64,000 nt of DNA from Paramecium octaurelia (taxonomy: Eukaryota; Ciliophora; Oligohymenophorea; Peniculida; Parameciidae). Shown piece after piece: positions 1-11,070 of this stretch. The translations under genes were made by a program, and so were the position numbers. Below the pieces are notes generated by a model. That model worked only from the letters and a program-made list of their open reading frames with translations. It was not told where the DNA came from and did not search any database. The stretch is taken from assembly GCA_905182995.1 (NCBI GenBank), contig CAJJDP010000152.1, positions 1 to 64,000 on the forward strand, given 5' to 3'. Each line of letters begins with the position of its first letter. Positions within the stretch are counted from its first letter, which is position 1.

Positions 1-510
1 ATGGTCATTAATATGCAGTTAATTCAATTTGTTACTCTCCTGATGGTACTACATTAGCATCTGGTAGTTCAGATATGTCTATCCGATTATGGGATGCTAA
101 GACAGGATAATAAAAAGCCTATTTAGATGGTCATTCTAGGGCAGTTAATTCAATTTGTTACTCTCCTGATGGTACTACATTGGCATCTGGTAGTGAAGAT
201 AACTCTATCCGTCTTTGGAATGTACAATCATCAAAAGAAATACTTCAATCAGATAGTAGCTATGAAGATTTGCTTGCCTAATTTAACATACCACTTCAGA
301 ATAGCTCCTTATTGCCAATTGGTATTTATTATTAATTATTATTTAGTTAATCTTGATCGTACAATACTTAGAATATGTTAGAAACCTTTATTTGAAGCAT
401 CAGGAACACTTATCTTATAAGGATAATTTAGTAATCATTAAGGGAAAGATTTAAAACCATTGTTTAAATCCAAAGGAAGTTGTTTTTTAGAGATCTTATA
501 GCAAAAGTGA
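1..510 (+). CDS. WD40-repeat protein, 3' end of gene
   Basis: The gene enters from the left edge. Read with UAA/UAG as Gln, the frame starting GHQYAVNSICYSPDG shows two consecutive WD40 blades (GH...SPDGTTLASGS.D.SIRLWD), whose DNA is almost identical between blades. A 25-nt intron at 322-346 (GTATTT...TTTAG) shifts the frame by one and joins it to a C-terminal tail (TILRICQKPLFEASGTLIL...) ending at TGA 508-510. WD40 propellers are usually protein-interaction scaffolds; the partner cannot be told. The tail resembles a segment of the decayed gene at 1153-3280 (see findings). Near-identical blades suggest recent internal repeat expansion or homogenisation. The family call is secure; the number of blades is unknown because the 5' part is outside the window. 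Confidence 0.85.
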
Positions 511-1152
511 ATTTGAATATTCATTAAAAACATTACAATTATAATTTTAATCATTTTCTTATACCTTTTTTAATAATATGTGTTTTTTGTTACTATTTAA
601 ATTTTTGGATAATATTGAAATGTTAGAAACAACGGTTATAAATTAATATTTATAGACGTACAATACACTATTAAATTAATATTATAAACAGAGTAAACAT
701 GTTTAGTCGTAATAAAGATTATTTATAGTTTAGTAAAATTTAAATCTTTAGTTTAGAAAAAGGTAATGATACAATTAATAACAAAGATAAGAAGAAAGAT
801 ACATTTAAATAATTTAAAAAATAAAATTAAACTGACTAATAATCTTAAATGATAAAAAAGTTAAACATTGGGATTGAATGATTTTTAAAATAACACTACT
901 CTAATCTTGGTAATATTTTCGTAACCTGTTAAGTATTATTTTCAATTGATATTAAACGTATTAGATAGAATAAAGGACTGAAAAGATATATTAATCATCA
1001 ATAAGTATTCTAACCCCTGATAAGATGTAGAGATCATAATTATATCCATCCCTAACAATACTCTTAATTAAGTTCTATATGAATTACATCCAAAGGAGAT
1101 ACTTTGAATAATAAATTTGCAAATATAATGAACAGATATTAATCACTAAGAT
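511..1152. other. AT-rich intergenic stretch with one weak ORF
   Basis: No convincing gene. One ciliate-code ORF on + runs 699-881 (60 aa, Lys/Gln/Asn-rich, beginning MFSRNKDYLQFSK). Chance TGA-free runs of this size are common at this base composition, so it is not called as a gene. Confidence 0.4.
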
Positions 1153-3280
1153 ATGAACTATGTAATCTTACCTCAAAGAGATTTTTTTTAGAAATTAATT
1201 AATATTTACACAACGATAATATCAGTCAACTAGTTCAATTTGATTAATTGTGTATAAAATTACAAAATTACACAAGTTTGGATTTCATAAACATAATTGA
1301 GAATATTAAAAAAATAACAAAATTTTGTTCTTCTGTATAACTATGGATTTACCCTATTAAACAATAAATTTTTAAAATTAACTACATTTATTTATATTCC
1401 ATAAATGTAGTATTTTCTCTTAAAAGTTCTAATGTTACGGCACAAACAGTAAGAGAGATAGAGCAGCTTGTTTTTACAAAAAGGATATCTTTCTATTTTA
1501 ACATAACTTTCGTTATATCCATTCAGTAAGGAATTATTTTAGTATCCTGTTTTGACAGGGTAGAAATTTTATCTTCAAATAATCGTTATAAGGATAACCC
1601 TTCAACTATTTAAAATAGTGTTCTTCCAGAAAGTGGTATTTATTTTCGCTATTTTTTAGCTAACCCTTATATTACCATTCTAAAAATTTCCTAGATTCCT
1701 AATATAGATGCTTAAGGAGCTTTAATTTTGAAAGGAGAGTTTATTGATCGACCCAAACCCAACCCTATAAAGTTCTTTCTATTGTTGTAAATAATGATTA
1801 TGCATGGTATCATAATGGTGATAAACTTCAAATTTTGTGATTAGATTCCCAGCAAAAACAATGGAGTTCTGAAGATTCGTCCAAGCTGTATTAATCTGAA
1901 ATTTTTGATGAGATGATTAATTGACTAAAAAGTTAAGAATTAATAATTAATTTTATAGATAAAGTATTAACCACCTCCAGAGAAGCTTCCATGAGCATCC
2001 CAATAATATAAGAACTATCCATCATTAGTTTATGATCCAAATATTCGAGCAAATTTACAAGTAATAACTCCTGCAATTTTGATTTCATCATTTATGTATT
2101 ACTTTAGTACATATATTCTTATTTTATATTTGACGCTTACTATCTTTCTATTAATTATAACAGATTGAAAAAAACTGAAAGCCAAATTCCTTCTTATTTT
2201 TGATAATTTTATTCTCTTTTATAAATTTTCATAATTACCTACTATTATGATAAAACAAAAATGCAATCCAAGCTCTCACTTTCCCCTGATACCAAGATAA
2301 ATTTGTTGTCATTTCAGCAACTTGATCCAAATTCTTCGACAAGTTTTGTTTTGCTTATTGTTTTTAATACACTATGTTTTAAAATTAATTATAATTAAAA
2401 TTTTTAACAATAACAGTTGATTAAGTAAGAATTGTATTAAATGGTTGACGTCGCCATATTATCCAGGAGTTTAGTAATTAATATAGCTTTTTTTGGAGTT
2501 TCAATTAAGAATAAAAATGAATTAATTAAAAATGCTATTTATAAAAGTCAAAAAATAAAAACCTCTGTTTATACCTGATAAAAATGAAGAAAGAACGACT
2601 TTTAACTTCATTTATCTAAGTATAATAATCTAAAATTAATTTTCTGTAAAAAAAACATTCATTTTTGCTTTTCATGCCATCTTGAACCTAATTGTAAGTA
2701 GTTGTGATTTATTTTGTTAAATGTTTTTCCTCCCAATTTCTTGAATGGAACTTTTTCCCTTAAAATAAGTATTGAAAATTTAGAAATTCTAACATTTATA
2801 AAAATCGAAAGTTGAAAACTTTTGAAGTTTGAAGTATGTCTATTATAATTGTAAACTTATAATGAATTAAGAAGTTTTATAATTCAATTACTCATTGTAC
2901 TAATATTTGAACTATAAAATTTGCTTTGATTCGAAGTAATTCTTAAATATCAACTTGTATTTTAAGGATAAACTTGAATACTAAGGGATATTTTTTTTTT
3001 AATATAGACAAATAGTTTTAAATGAGGAAAAAAAGTAGTATTCTAAATTAATTTATAGTTATTAACAGAGCAAAATAGAATATAATAAATATAATAATAT
3101 TTCCCAGTTTATGAAAGTTAAAAATTGTAATTTGAAATGTATACATATTAAAGGCAATGGTGATACATACTTACAATCTCTTAGTTTGATGAAATATTTT
3201 TTTGAAGACTGTAAATAGAGTATTGTGATTACATTATTATTTAGGGAAGCTTTTAGATTATGATTATCTAAAGGGGCAGC
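1153..3280 (+). pseudogene. decayed membrane-protein gene
   Basis: From ATG 1153 a clean ciliate-code frame runs about 220 codons (MNYVILPQRDFFLEINQYLH...) through SGIYFRYFLANPYITILKIS and ALILKGEFIDRP. After about position 1780 the plausible protein continues only by changing frame (DYAWYHNGDKLQI, then SQQKQWSSEDSSKLYQ), with TGAs interrupting it. Further on there is YPSLVYDPNIRANLQV and a hydrophobic span (YYFSTYILILYLTLTIFLLI) typical of a membrane segment, then gene-like stretches in shifting frames to about 3280. No set of 20-35-nt introns that I tried restores one frame. I read this as a host gene that has decayed; an unusual intron set is the alternative. The part from 1996 on is repeated after the N at 4128. 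Function unknown. Confidence 0.5.
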
Positions 3281-4127
3281 CAATGTAATTCTATGATAAA
3301 ATACACGAAACGTACAAATACGCTATTTTTTCTTATATTTGTAAAGGTTAGTACAACTTAATAATTTCAATTAGGGATATCACTAGATTATTTATAAAAA
3401 TACAAAGAAGCGATTGCTTGCTATGATCAAGCTCTTAAGTTGAATCCTTTAAATCAGGAAGCATTTAAGTATAAAGGTATCCCTTATAAATATATTATTA
3501 GGAATTTCTTTATCCTAACTTGAACTCAATGAGAAATCTATTTAATGCTACAATTAATATATTAAGCTAAATCAACAAGACACAGAAATATACTATCGAA
3601 AAGGTACATGAAATAAGAAAAAAAGGAATTTCATTACAGTTTTTAGATCGATATGAAGAAGCTCTAACATGTTATGATTAAGCTCTACAATTGACCTCTT
3701 AATTTATTTAGAATAATTAGGGTAATGAACCACCATTCATCAATAGTCAAAGCCCAGGCTTAAATTCCTCAAAAGTTAAAAAATCAATATGAAGATACTA
3801 TTTCTTCGTATAATGAATTTCTTTAATAGAATCCAAAACATCTTTAAACATATATTAATAAAGGTAAAATTAGATCATAATAATTTTTAAGCAATATTAC
3901 TAAACTAATTAGAGAGATTTGAAGAGGCTTTGATGTGCTATAATTAAGCAATCCATTTAAATGCAAAGAACTTTGACGCATTAAATGGCAAAGGTATACA
4001 ATAATATATTCTTTTAGGAATTTCATTACATTATCTAAAAAGATATTATTTGGCACTTGATTGCTTTGATAAAGCTCTGAAAGTTAATGCTTCAGAAATT
4101 AAAGCACTTGTTAATAAAGGTAACAGA
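1996..4127. repeat. direct repeat A, copy 1 (2,132 bp), before N 4128
   Basis: Identical by eye to 4129-6260 at an offset of 2,133. Copy 1 ends exactly at the N at 4128 and copy 2 begins right after it. This looks like the unmerged overlap of two contigs, not a biological tandem duplication. Confidence 0.9.
3283..4127 (+). CDS. TPR protein, truncated duplicate ending at an N
   Basis: Same sequence as the first part of the TPR gene at 5416-7636. ATG 3283 opens exon 1 and the first intron is 3347-3374. The copy breaks off inside the intron at which the N sits. It should not be counted as a second gene if the repeat is an assembly artefact. Confidence 0.6.
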
Positions 4128-4128
4128 N

Positions 4129-6260
4129 CATCCCAATAATATAAGAACTATCCATCATTAGTTTATGATCCAAATATTCGAGCAAATTTACAAGTAATAA
4201 CTCCTGCAATTTTGATTTCATCATTTATGTATTACTTTAGTACATATATTCTTATTTTATATTTGACGCTTACTATCTTTCTATTAATTATAACAGATTG
4301 AAAAAAACTGAAAGCCAAATTCCTTCTTATTTTTGATAATTTTATTCTCTTTTATAAATTTTCATAATTACCTACTATTATGATAAAACAAAAATGCAAT
4401 CCAAGCTCTCACTTTCCCCTGATACCAAGATAAATTTGTTGTCATTTCAGCAACTTGATCCAAATTCTTCGACAAGTTTTGTTTTGCTTATTGTTTTTAA
4501 TACACTATGTTTTAAAATTAATTATAATTAAAATTTTTAACAATAACAGTTGATTAAGTAAGAATTGTATTAAATGGTTGACGTCGCCATATTATCCAGG
4601 AGTTTAGTAATTAATATAGCTTTTTTTGGAGTTTCAATTAAGAATAAAAATGAATTAATTAAAAATGCTATTTATAAAAGTCAAAAAATAAAAACCTCTG
4701 TTTATACCTGATAAAAATGAAGAAAGAACGACTTTTAACTTCATTTATCTAAGTATAATAATCTAAAATTAATTTTCTGTAAAAAAAACATTCATTTTTG
4801 CTTTTCATGCCATCTTGAACCTAATTGTAAGTAGTTGTGATTTATTTTGTTAAATGTTTTTCCTCCCAATTTCTTGAATGGAACTTTTTCCCTTAAAATA
4901 AGTATTGAAAATTTAGAAATTCTAACATTTATAAAAATCGAAAGTTGAAAACTTTTGAAGTTTGAAGTATGTCTATTATAATTGTAAACTTATAATGAAT
5001 TAAGAAGTTTTATAATTCAATTACTCATTGTACTAATATTTGAACTATAAAATTTGCTTTGATTCGAAGTAATTCTTAAATATCAACTTGTATTTTAAGG
5101 ATAAACTTGAATACTAAGGGATATTTTTTTTTTAATATAGACAAATAGTTTTAAATGAGGAAAAAAAGTAGTATTCTAAATTAATTTATAGTTATTAACA
5201 GAGCAAAATAGAATATAATAAATATAATAATATTTCCCAGTTTATGAAAGTTAAAAATTGTAATTTGAAATGTATACATATTAAAGGCAATGGTGATACA
5301 TACTTACAATCTCTTAGTTTGATGAAATATTTTTTTGAAGACTGTAAATAGAGTATTGTGATTACATTATTATTTAGGGAAGCTTTTAGATTATGATTAT
5401 CTAAAGGGGCAGCCAATGTAATTCTATGATAAAATACACGAAACGTACAAATACGCTATTTTTTCTTATATTTGTAAAGGTTAGTACAACTTAATAATTT
5501 CAATTAGGGATATCACTAGATTATTTATAAAAATACAAAGAAGCGATTGCTTGCTATGATCAAGCTCTTAAGTTGAATCCTTTAAATCAGGAAGCATTTA
5601 AGTATAAAGGTATCCCTTATAAATATATTATTAGGAATTTCTTTATCCTAACTTGAACTCAATGAGAAATCTATTTAATGCTACAATTAATATATTAAGC
5701 TAAATCAACAAGACACAGAAATATACTATCGAAAAGGTACATGAAATAAGAAAAAAAGGAATTTCATTACAGTTTTTAGATCGATATGAAGAAGCTCTAA
5801 CATGTTATGATTAAGCTCTACAATTGACCTCTTAATTTATTTAGAATAATTAGGGTAATGAACCACCATTCATCAATAGTCAAAGCCCAGGCTTAAATTC
5901 CTCAAAAGTTAAAAAATCAATATGAAGATACTATTTCTTCGTATAATGAATTTCTTTAATAGAATCCAAAACATCTTTAAACATATATTAATAAAGGTAA
6001 AATTAGATCATAATAATTTTTAAGCAATATTACTAAACTAATTAGAGAGATTTGAAGAGGCTTTGATGTGCTATAATTAAGCAATCCATTTAAATGCAAA
6101 GAACTTTGACGCATTAAATGGCAAAGGTATACAATAATATATTCTTTTAGGAATTTCATTACATTATCTAAAAAGATATTATTTGGCACTTGATTGCTTT
6201 GATAAAGCTCTGAAAGTTAATGCTTCAGAAATTAAAGCACTTGTTAATAAAGGTAACAGA
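4129..6260. repeat. direct repeat A, copy 2
   Basis: Second copy of 1996-4127. It contains a second copy of the decayed gene's 3' part (4129-5413) and the 5' part of the intact TPR gene. The sequence then continues without a break at 6261 into the rest of that gene, so this copy is the one properly joined downstream. Confidence 0.9.
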
Positions 6261-7636
6261 AGGACTTATATATTAAATTTTTTAGGAATTTGCTTAACTT
6301 AATTAGATAGGTTTTAAGAAGCAATAGTTTGTTATGATAAAGCCATCTTAATAAGCAAAAATTAACTTAACTATTTTATTCAAAAAGGTATCACATTTTT
6401 TTATGTTGTAAATAGGAATTTAATTATAAGAGATAATACTTTATAATAAAGCTATTTAAAATAATTAAGTCTAAGGTAATAGCTTTTTTAATCCATTAGA
6501 ATTCCAAGATAAATAACAAGAATAACTTTAAACTTTATCCTTCTCTGATTGTTAAATTAATTCATTTACATAAATTGATAAAATTTATCTTAATAAAGGT
6601 AATAAATTTTAATTTATTGTCTTTAGGTATAGCATTAAGCTAATTATAAAGCTATGAAGACTCTTTACTTTGTTATGAGTAGGCTTAAAAAATAAATGCA
6701 ATTAATCCAGAATCTCATATTCAAAAAGGTATTTTAATCATTAATGAGGGATTACTTTGTATTATTTAAATCGATATGGAGAAGCAATTGCTTGCTATGA
6801 TTAAGCTAAACAACTGGACTCAAAAAATATCAAGTGTTATTTAAACAAAGGTATAATATAATTTTCTAGAAATGCAAAGGAATGGCTTTAAATCAATTAG
6901 ACTAATACAATGAAGCTATAGTATGTTTTGACTAGGCAATTAAAATAGATCCTTAAAATTATGAGATATTTTATAATAAAGGTATTTTAATTATTTATTT
7001 AGGTGTTTCATTACAATACTTAAAATAATTCAATAGTGCTGTGCATTGTTATGATCAGGCACTGAAACTTAACCCAAAGTATCCTGATTTATATATCAGC
7101 AAAGGTAGAAAGCATATCTTTATAATAGGAATCTCCCTACATATGCAAAAACGATATGATGAAGCTATAAATTAATATAATTAGGCTATCGAATTGAACA
7201 AAGAAAATGCGGAACCTTATTATAGAAAAGGTATTGATGACAGTTTAATAATAACATAGGATTTTCATTATATGACTAATAGAAATATTAAGAGGCTCTA
7301 AATGCCTATGATCTTGCCCTTAAATTTATGCCATAAAATACAAAGATAATTATTCATAAAGGTAGCAAATATTGTATTTGTTAGGGATTTCTTTAATGCA
7401 ACTAGAATAACACTAAGAAGCGATAAAGTAGTTTGATCTAGCTATTTTAATTAACCCAAATGAATTAGATGCTTATAGTTGGAAGGGTAAATATTAAAAT
7501 CATTTTAGGATTCTCACTAGAAAATTAACATATGTATGCAAAGGCAATCCAAACATACAGATAAGCGCAATGCTTATTAGAAAATTAGGAGAATGAATAT
7601 TAATTAAATATTTTGGCTTGGCAAAAAGAACGTTGA
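5416..7636 (+). CDS. TPR-repeat protein with one intron per repeat
   Basis: 595 aa in 18 exons. The 17 introns I placed (20-33 nt, total 433 nt) leave 1,788 nt, exactly divisible by three. After a short first exon (MQFYDKIHETYKYAIFSYIC...) come 17 modules of about 34 residues of the type KGISLDYLQKYKEAIACYDQ ALKLNP, the tetratricopeptide consensus (G at position 8, Y/F at 11, A at 20, D/N near 22). Every intron lies after the first base of the codon following Lys, normally the Gly of K-G-I-S, so each exon is one TPR. Stop TGA 7634-7636. TPR arrays form superhelical peptide-binding scaffolds; the partner is unknown. The start is the first in-frame ATG after TGA-rich sequence and is the least certain part. 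Confidence 0.85.
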
Positions 7637-8762
7637 GATAATTGAATTTATAAACAAAAATACAATACTACAATATCATTTTTTAATAATTGTTAACAAT
7701 TTTTTTTTAATTTCATTTAATTTGAAATCATAATTTACTTTTGGTTCAAATTATATCGTTTTGCAATAATTCATGAATTAGCAAACATGATATCCGCAAG
7801 AATAACCGTCAGTTTACTAACCAGAAAAATTAGAGAACTACTTTTTAAGTTGCTTTATTTTTAATAACTTTTCAAGAGCAAGAATTAACTGTTAATCTAC
7901 GTTCATCTGATTAGTAGGCTTTTATAAAGAGTCAAAAACAGTACAACTATTCTGTTTTAAATCAAAAAGTAGAAAATACCAATGATAGTTATTCTTGTTT
8001 ACAGGCATACCTATATATGTGTATATTTTTTTTAAGTCATAATTCAGATCTTAAAATTATAGCAATTCAGCTTCATAGATGTTCTTTGTATGTTAATCAG
8101 TATAATTTCTTCCAAAATTAGTAGTCAGAGTAGTTGGTAAAAATAGGATCCTGTTGATATTTTATCGATTTTTTCTATTCTTTGAAAAATAATCTTTTTC
8201 ACTTTCTAAATTAAGGTACAAAACATAAGCATCAATAATGCTGCTTGTTAATCGTCGATTATTTTCTAGAATCTAAATATCCTTTATTGAAATTTATTAG
8301 TTATATTTGCACCAACTTTCACATTAGAGGAATTAGTGTTGATACTTGTTAAGTTAATCGTTATTATTTACTTATAAACCTGTTTAAACATCGATTATTT
8401 TAATCTTTTTGTTTGGGGCGCTTTTTGATCTTTAATTTCTTGCATCATCCTTAAAAATGCCATTTTCAAATTATCCTTAAAATTTAATAAGGTTAGATTT
8501 GCCAGAAAACTCTTTTCCATCGCCATCTAATACGAATTCTTTTTTACTTAAGCAAACCCTAAATGGGCCTTCTTGAATTTTAAATTTTGGGTTCCCATCC
8601 TTATCAAATTCAGTAAAATATAATTTTCCATTTGCTATATAATACTATTTTGTATTTGAACATTCTTAAAATTAAGACTGTGAGTTGAAATAAAACAGTA
8701 AATTCTCATTAATTAAAAGTTTCTCATATATTGATTAATCAGTAGAAATATGCTCATAAAAT
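7395..8762. repeat. direct repeat B, copy 1 (1,368 bp), before N 8763
   Basis: Identical by eye to 8764-10131 at an offset of 1,369. Copy 1 ends at the N at 8763 and copy 2 begins immediately after. It spans the 3' end of the TPR gene and most of the Ulp1-like gene. Probable unmerged contig overlap. Confidence 0.9.
7676..8762 (-). CDS. Ulp1-like protease, 5'-truncated duplicate
   Basis: Copy of the 3' part of the gene at 9045-10414, cut at the N. It keeps the whole C48-like protease region and the stop codon (complement of 7676-7678) but lacks the first exon. Confidence 0.6.
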
Positions 8763-8763
8763 N

Positions 8764-10131
8764 AATGCAACTAGAATAACACTAAGAAGCGATAAAGTAG
8801 TTTGATCTAGCTATTTTAATTAACCCAAATGAATTAGATGCTTATAGTTGGAAGGGTAAATATTAAAATCATTTTAGGATTCTCACTAGAAAATTAACAT
8901 ATGTATGCAAAGGCAATCCAAACATACAGATAAGCGCAATGCTTATTAGAAAATTAGGAGAATGAATATTAATTAAATATTTTGGCTTGGCAAAAAGAAC
9001 GTTGAGATAATTGAATTTATAAACAAAAATACAATACTACAATATCATTTTTTAATAATTGTTAACAATTTTTTTTTAATTTCATTTAATTTGAAATCAT
9101 AATTTACTTTTGGTTCAAATTATATCGTTTTGCAATAATTCATGAATTAGCAAACATGATATCCGCAAGAATAACCGTCAGTTTACTAACCAGAAAAATT
9201 AGAGAACTACTTTTTAAGTTGCTTTATTTTTAATAACTTTTCAAGAGCAAGAATTAACTGTTAATCTACGTTCATCTGATTAGTAGGCTTTTATAAAGAG
9301 TCAAAAACAGTACAACTATTCTGTTTTAAATCAAAAAGTAGAAAATACCAATGATAGTTATTCTTGTTTACAGGCATACCTATATATGTGTATATTTTTT
9401 TTAAGTCATAATTCAGATCTTAAAATTATAGCAATTCAGCTTCATAGATGTTCTTTGTATGTTAATCAGTATAATTTCTTCCAAAATTAGTAGTCAGAGT
9501 AGTTGGTAAAAATAGGATCCTGTTGATATTTTATCGATTTTTTCTATTCTTTGAAAAATAATCTTTTTCACTTTCTAAATTAAGGTACAAAACATAAGCA
9601 TCAATAATGCTGCTTGTTAATCGTCGATTATTTTCTAGAATCTAAATATCCTTTATTGAAATTTATTAGTTATATTTGCACCAACTTTCACATTAGAGGA
9701 ATTAGTGTTGATACTTGTTAAGTTAATCGTTATTATTTACTTATAAACCTGTTTAAACATCGATTATTTTAATCTTTTTGTTTGGGGCGCTTTTTGATCT
9801 TTAATTTCTTGCATCATCCTTAAAAATGCCATTTTCAAATTATCCTTAAAATTTAATAAGGTTAGATTTGCCAGAAAACTCTTTTCCATCGCCATCTAAT
9901 ACGAATTCTTTTTTACTTAAGCAAACCCTAAATGGGCCTTCTTGAATTTTAAATTTTGGGTTCCCATCCTTATCAAATTCAGTAAAATATAATTTTCCAT
10001 TTGCTATATAATACTATTTTGTATTTGAACATTCTTAAAATTAAGACTGTGAGTTGAAATAAAACAGTAAATTCTCATTAATTAAAAGTTTCTCATATAT
10101 TGATTAATCAGTAGAAATATGCTCATAAAAT
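8764..10131. repeat. direct repeat B, copy 2
   Basis: Second copy of 7395-8762. Its first 242 bases (8764-9005) repeat the last part of the TPR gene as an orphan fragment; the remainder is the 3' part of the intact protease gene, which continues uninterrupted past 10131. Confidence 0.9.
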
Positions 10132-10414
10132 TGTTAATCATCTTCAGTTAAAAATTTCCCCTGGTTTGTATTTGGTTGAATTTAGAAATCATCATTTTAA
10201 TTTTTAATTATTTTTTGTGGTTGGTTGAGATTTGATATTCTACTTATATTATCAGTTATGGATTATATATTTTTTTAATAATAATTATGCTATTTAGGAA
10301 CATAATTGAAATAATTATGTCTCTTTTGTCTAAAAAATGAAATGATTCTTACGGTGAGCTTGATAGAGGTGATAAAATTCGTTTTTTATCTTAAATTTCT
10401 GATTCTTGATCCAT
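9045..10414 (-). CDS. Ulp1/SENP-family cysteine protease (C48-like)
   Basis: 448 aa with one 23-nt intron soon after the start (ATG is the complement of 10412-10414), length consistent. The C-terminal half has the ubiquitin-like-protease triad arrangement: His347 in NNYHWYFLLFDL, Asp364 in CTVFDSL, a Gln before DGYSC and Cys409 in DGYSCGYHVCQF. Before it, LTSSIIDAYVLYLN matches the position of the conserved Ulp1 'N-DE-I-N-Y' region. Known family members cleave SUMO or NEDD8 from precursors and conjugates. The N-terminal 200 residues (NGKLYFTEFDKDGNPKFKI, ...FQGQFENGIFKD) look like antiparallel beta repeats, possibly MORN-like; that part is inference. The enzyme class is fairly sure, the exact modifier is not. 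Confidence 0.8.
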
Positions 10415-10778
10415 TTAGAATATTTTGCAATCTAATTTATGATTTATAAATCACAATATTTTGATTAAGAATTTAAGTTTGAGTAAAATGGTTTACTAAT
10501 AGTAGAACACATTTTATATTTACATGGTTTTGAATTAATTCAGATCTAATTCTTTCAATTCTACAACAAGACTTTAAAGACAACTAGTCTTCAATAGACT
10601 TAAAAATTTCCATTTTTTATTCTTTATTTGGCAATAATATAAATAATAAATATCGAAATTCATTAATCATCGAGAGTTATTGACTAGAAGCATCTATATT
10701 GGTAATATATCAATTTTATTGCCTAAATAAAAATTTATACATAATTATGGAAAGTAGAGTTTTGCAATTAGAACTGAG

Positions 10779-10982
10779 ATGTTATAATTAATGCAAAAGA
10801 ATGGCAATTTATCTGAATATTTTTAGTAAGATAATCAATTTGCCCCTCCTCCTTTATTGGAACATTAATATGTTGTTGAGTTGAATAACATATCAAAGGA
10901 ACCTAAGAGGAAATTATAAATGATGGAATCAAATATATCTGAATAATACCCTCTTTCATTCAAATTAGAATTTTGCTAATGA
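10779..10982 (+). CDS. small hypothetical protein (67 aa)
   Basis: Ciliate-code ORF from ATG 10779 to TGA 10980-10982, no intron: MLQLMQKNGNLSEYFQQD..., with APPPLLEHQYVVELNN and KRKLQMMESN. The Glu/Pro/Asn composition is more protein-like than the flanking AT-rich DNA. No domain recognised. It is convergent with the surface antigen gene, whose stop lies 88 bp downstream. It may start further upstream, since the frame is open towards 10741. Confidence 0.5.
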
Positions 10983-11070
10983 GAGAAATGAAATATTTTT
11001 TGGCAAGAATTAAAAACAAGTGAGTTAAATTGTTTAATAAATTTTCCCTATATAAATTCAATAATCAAAA

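Noticed and set aside
1153-3280. Genome use of TGA as tryptophan
   Set aside because: Clear genes here stop at TGA and use TGG for Trp; the TGAs in this region fit gene decay better.
3062-3283. 73-aa minus-strand ORF (repeated at 5195-5416)
   Set aside because: It lies opposite the decayed gene, has no motif, and its second copy is part of the N-flanked repeat.
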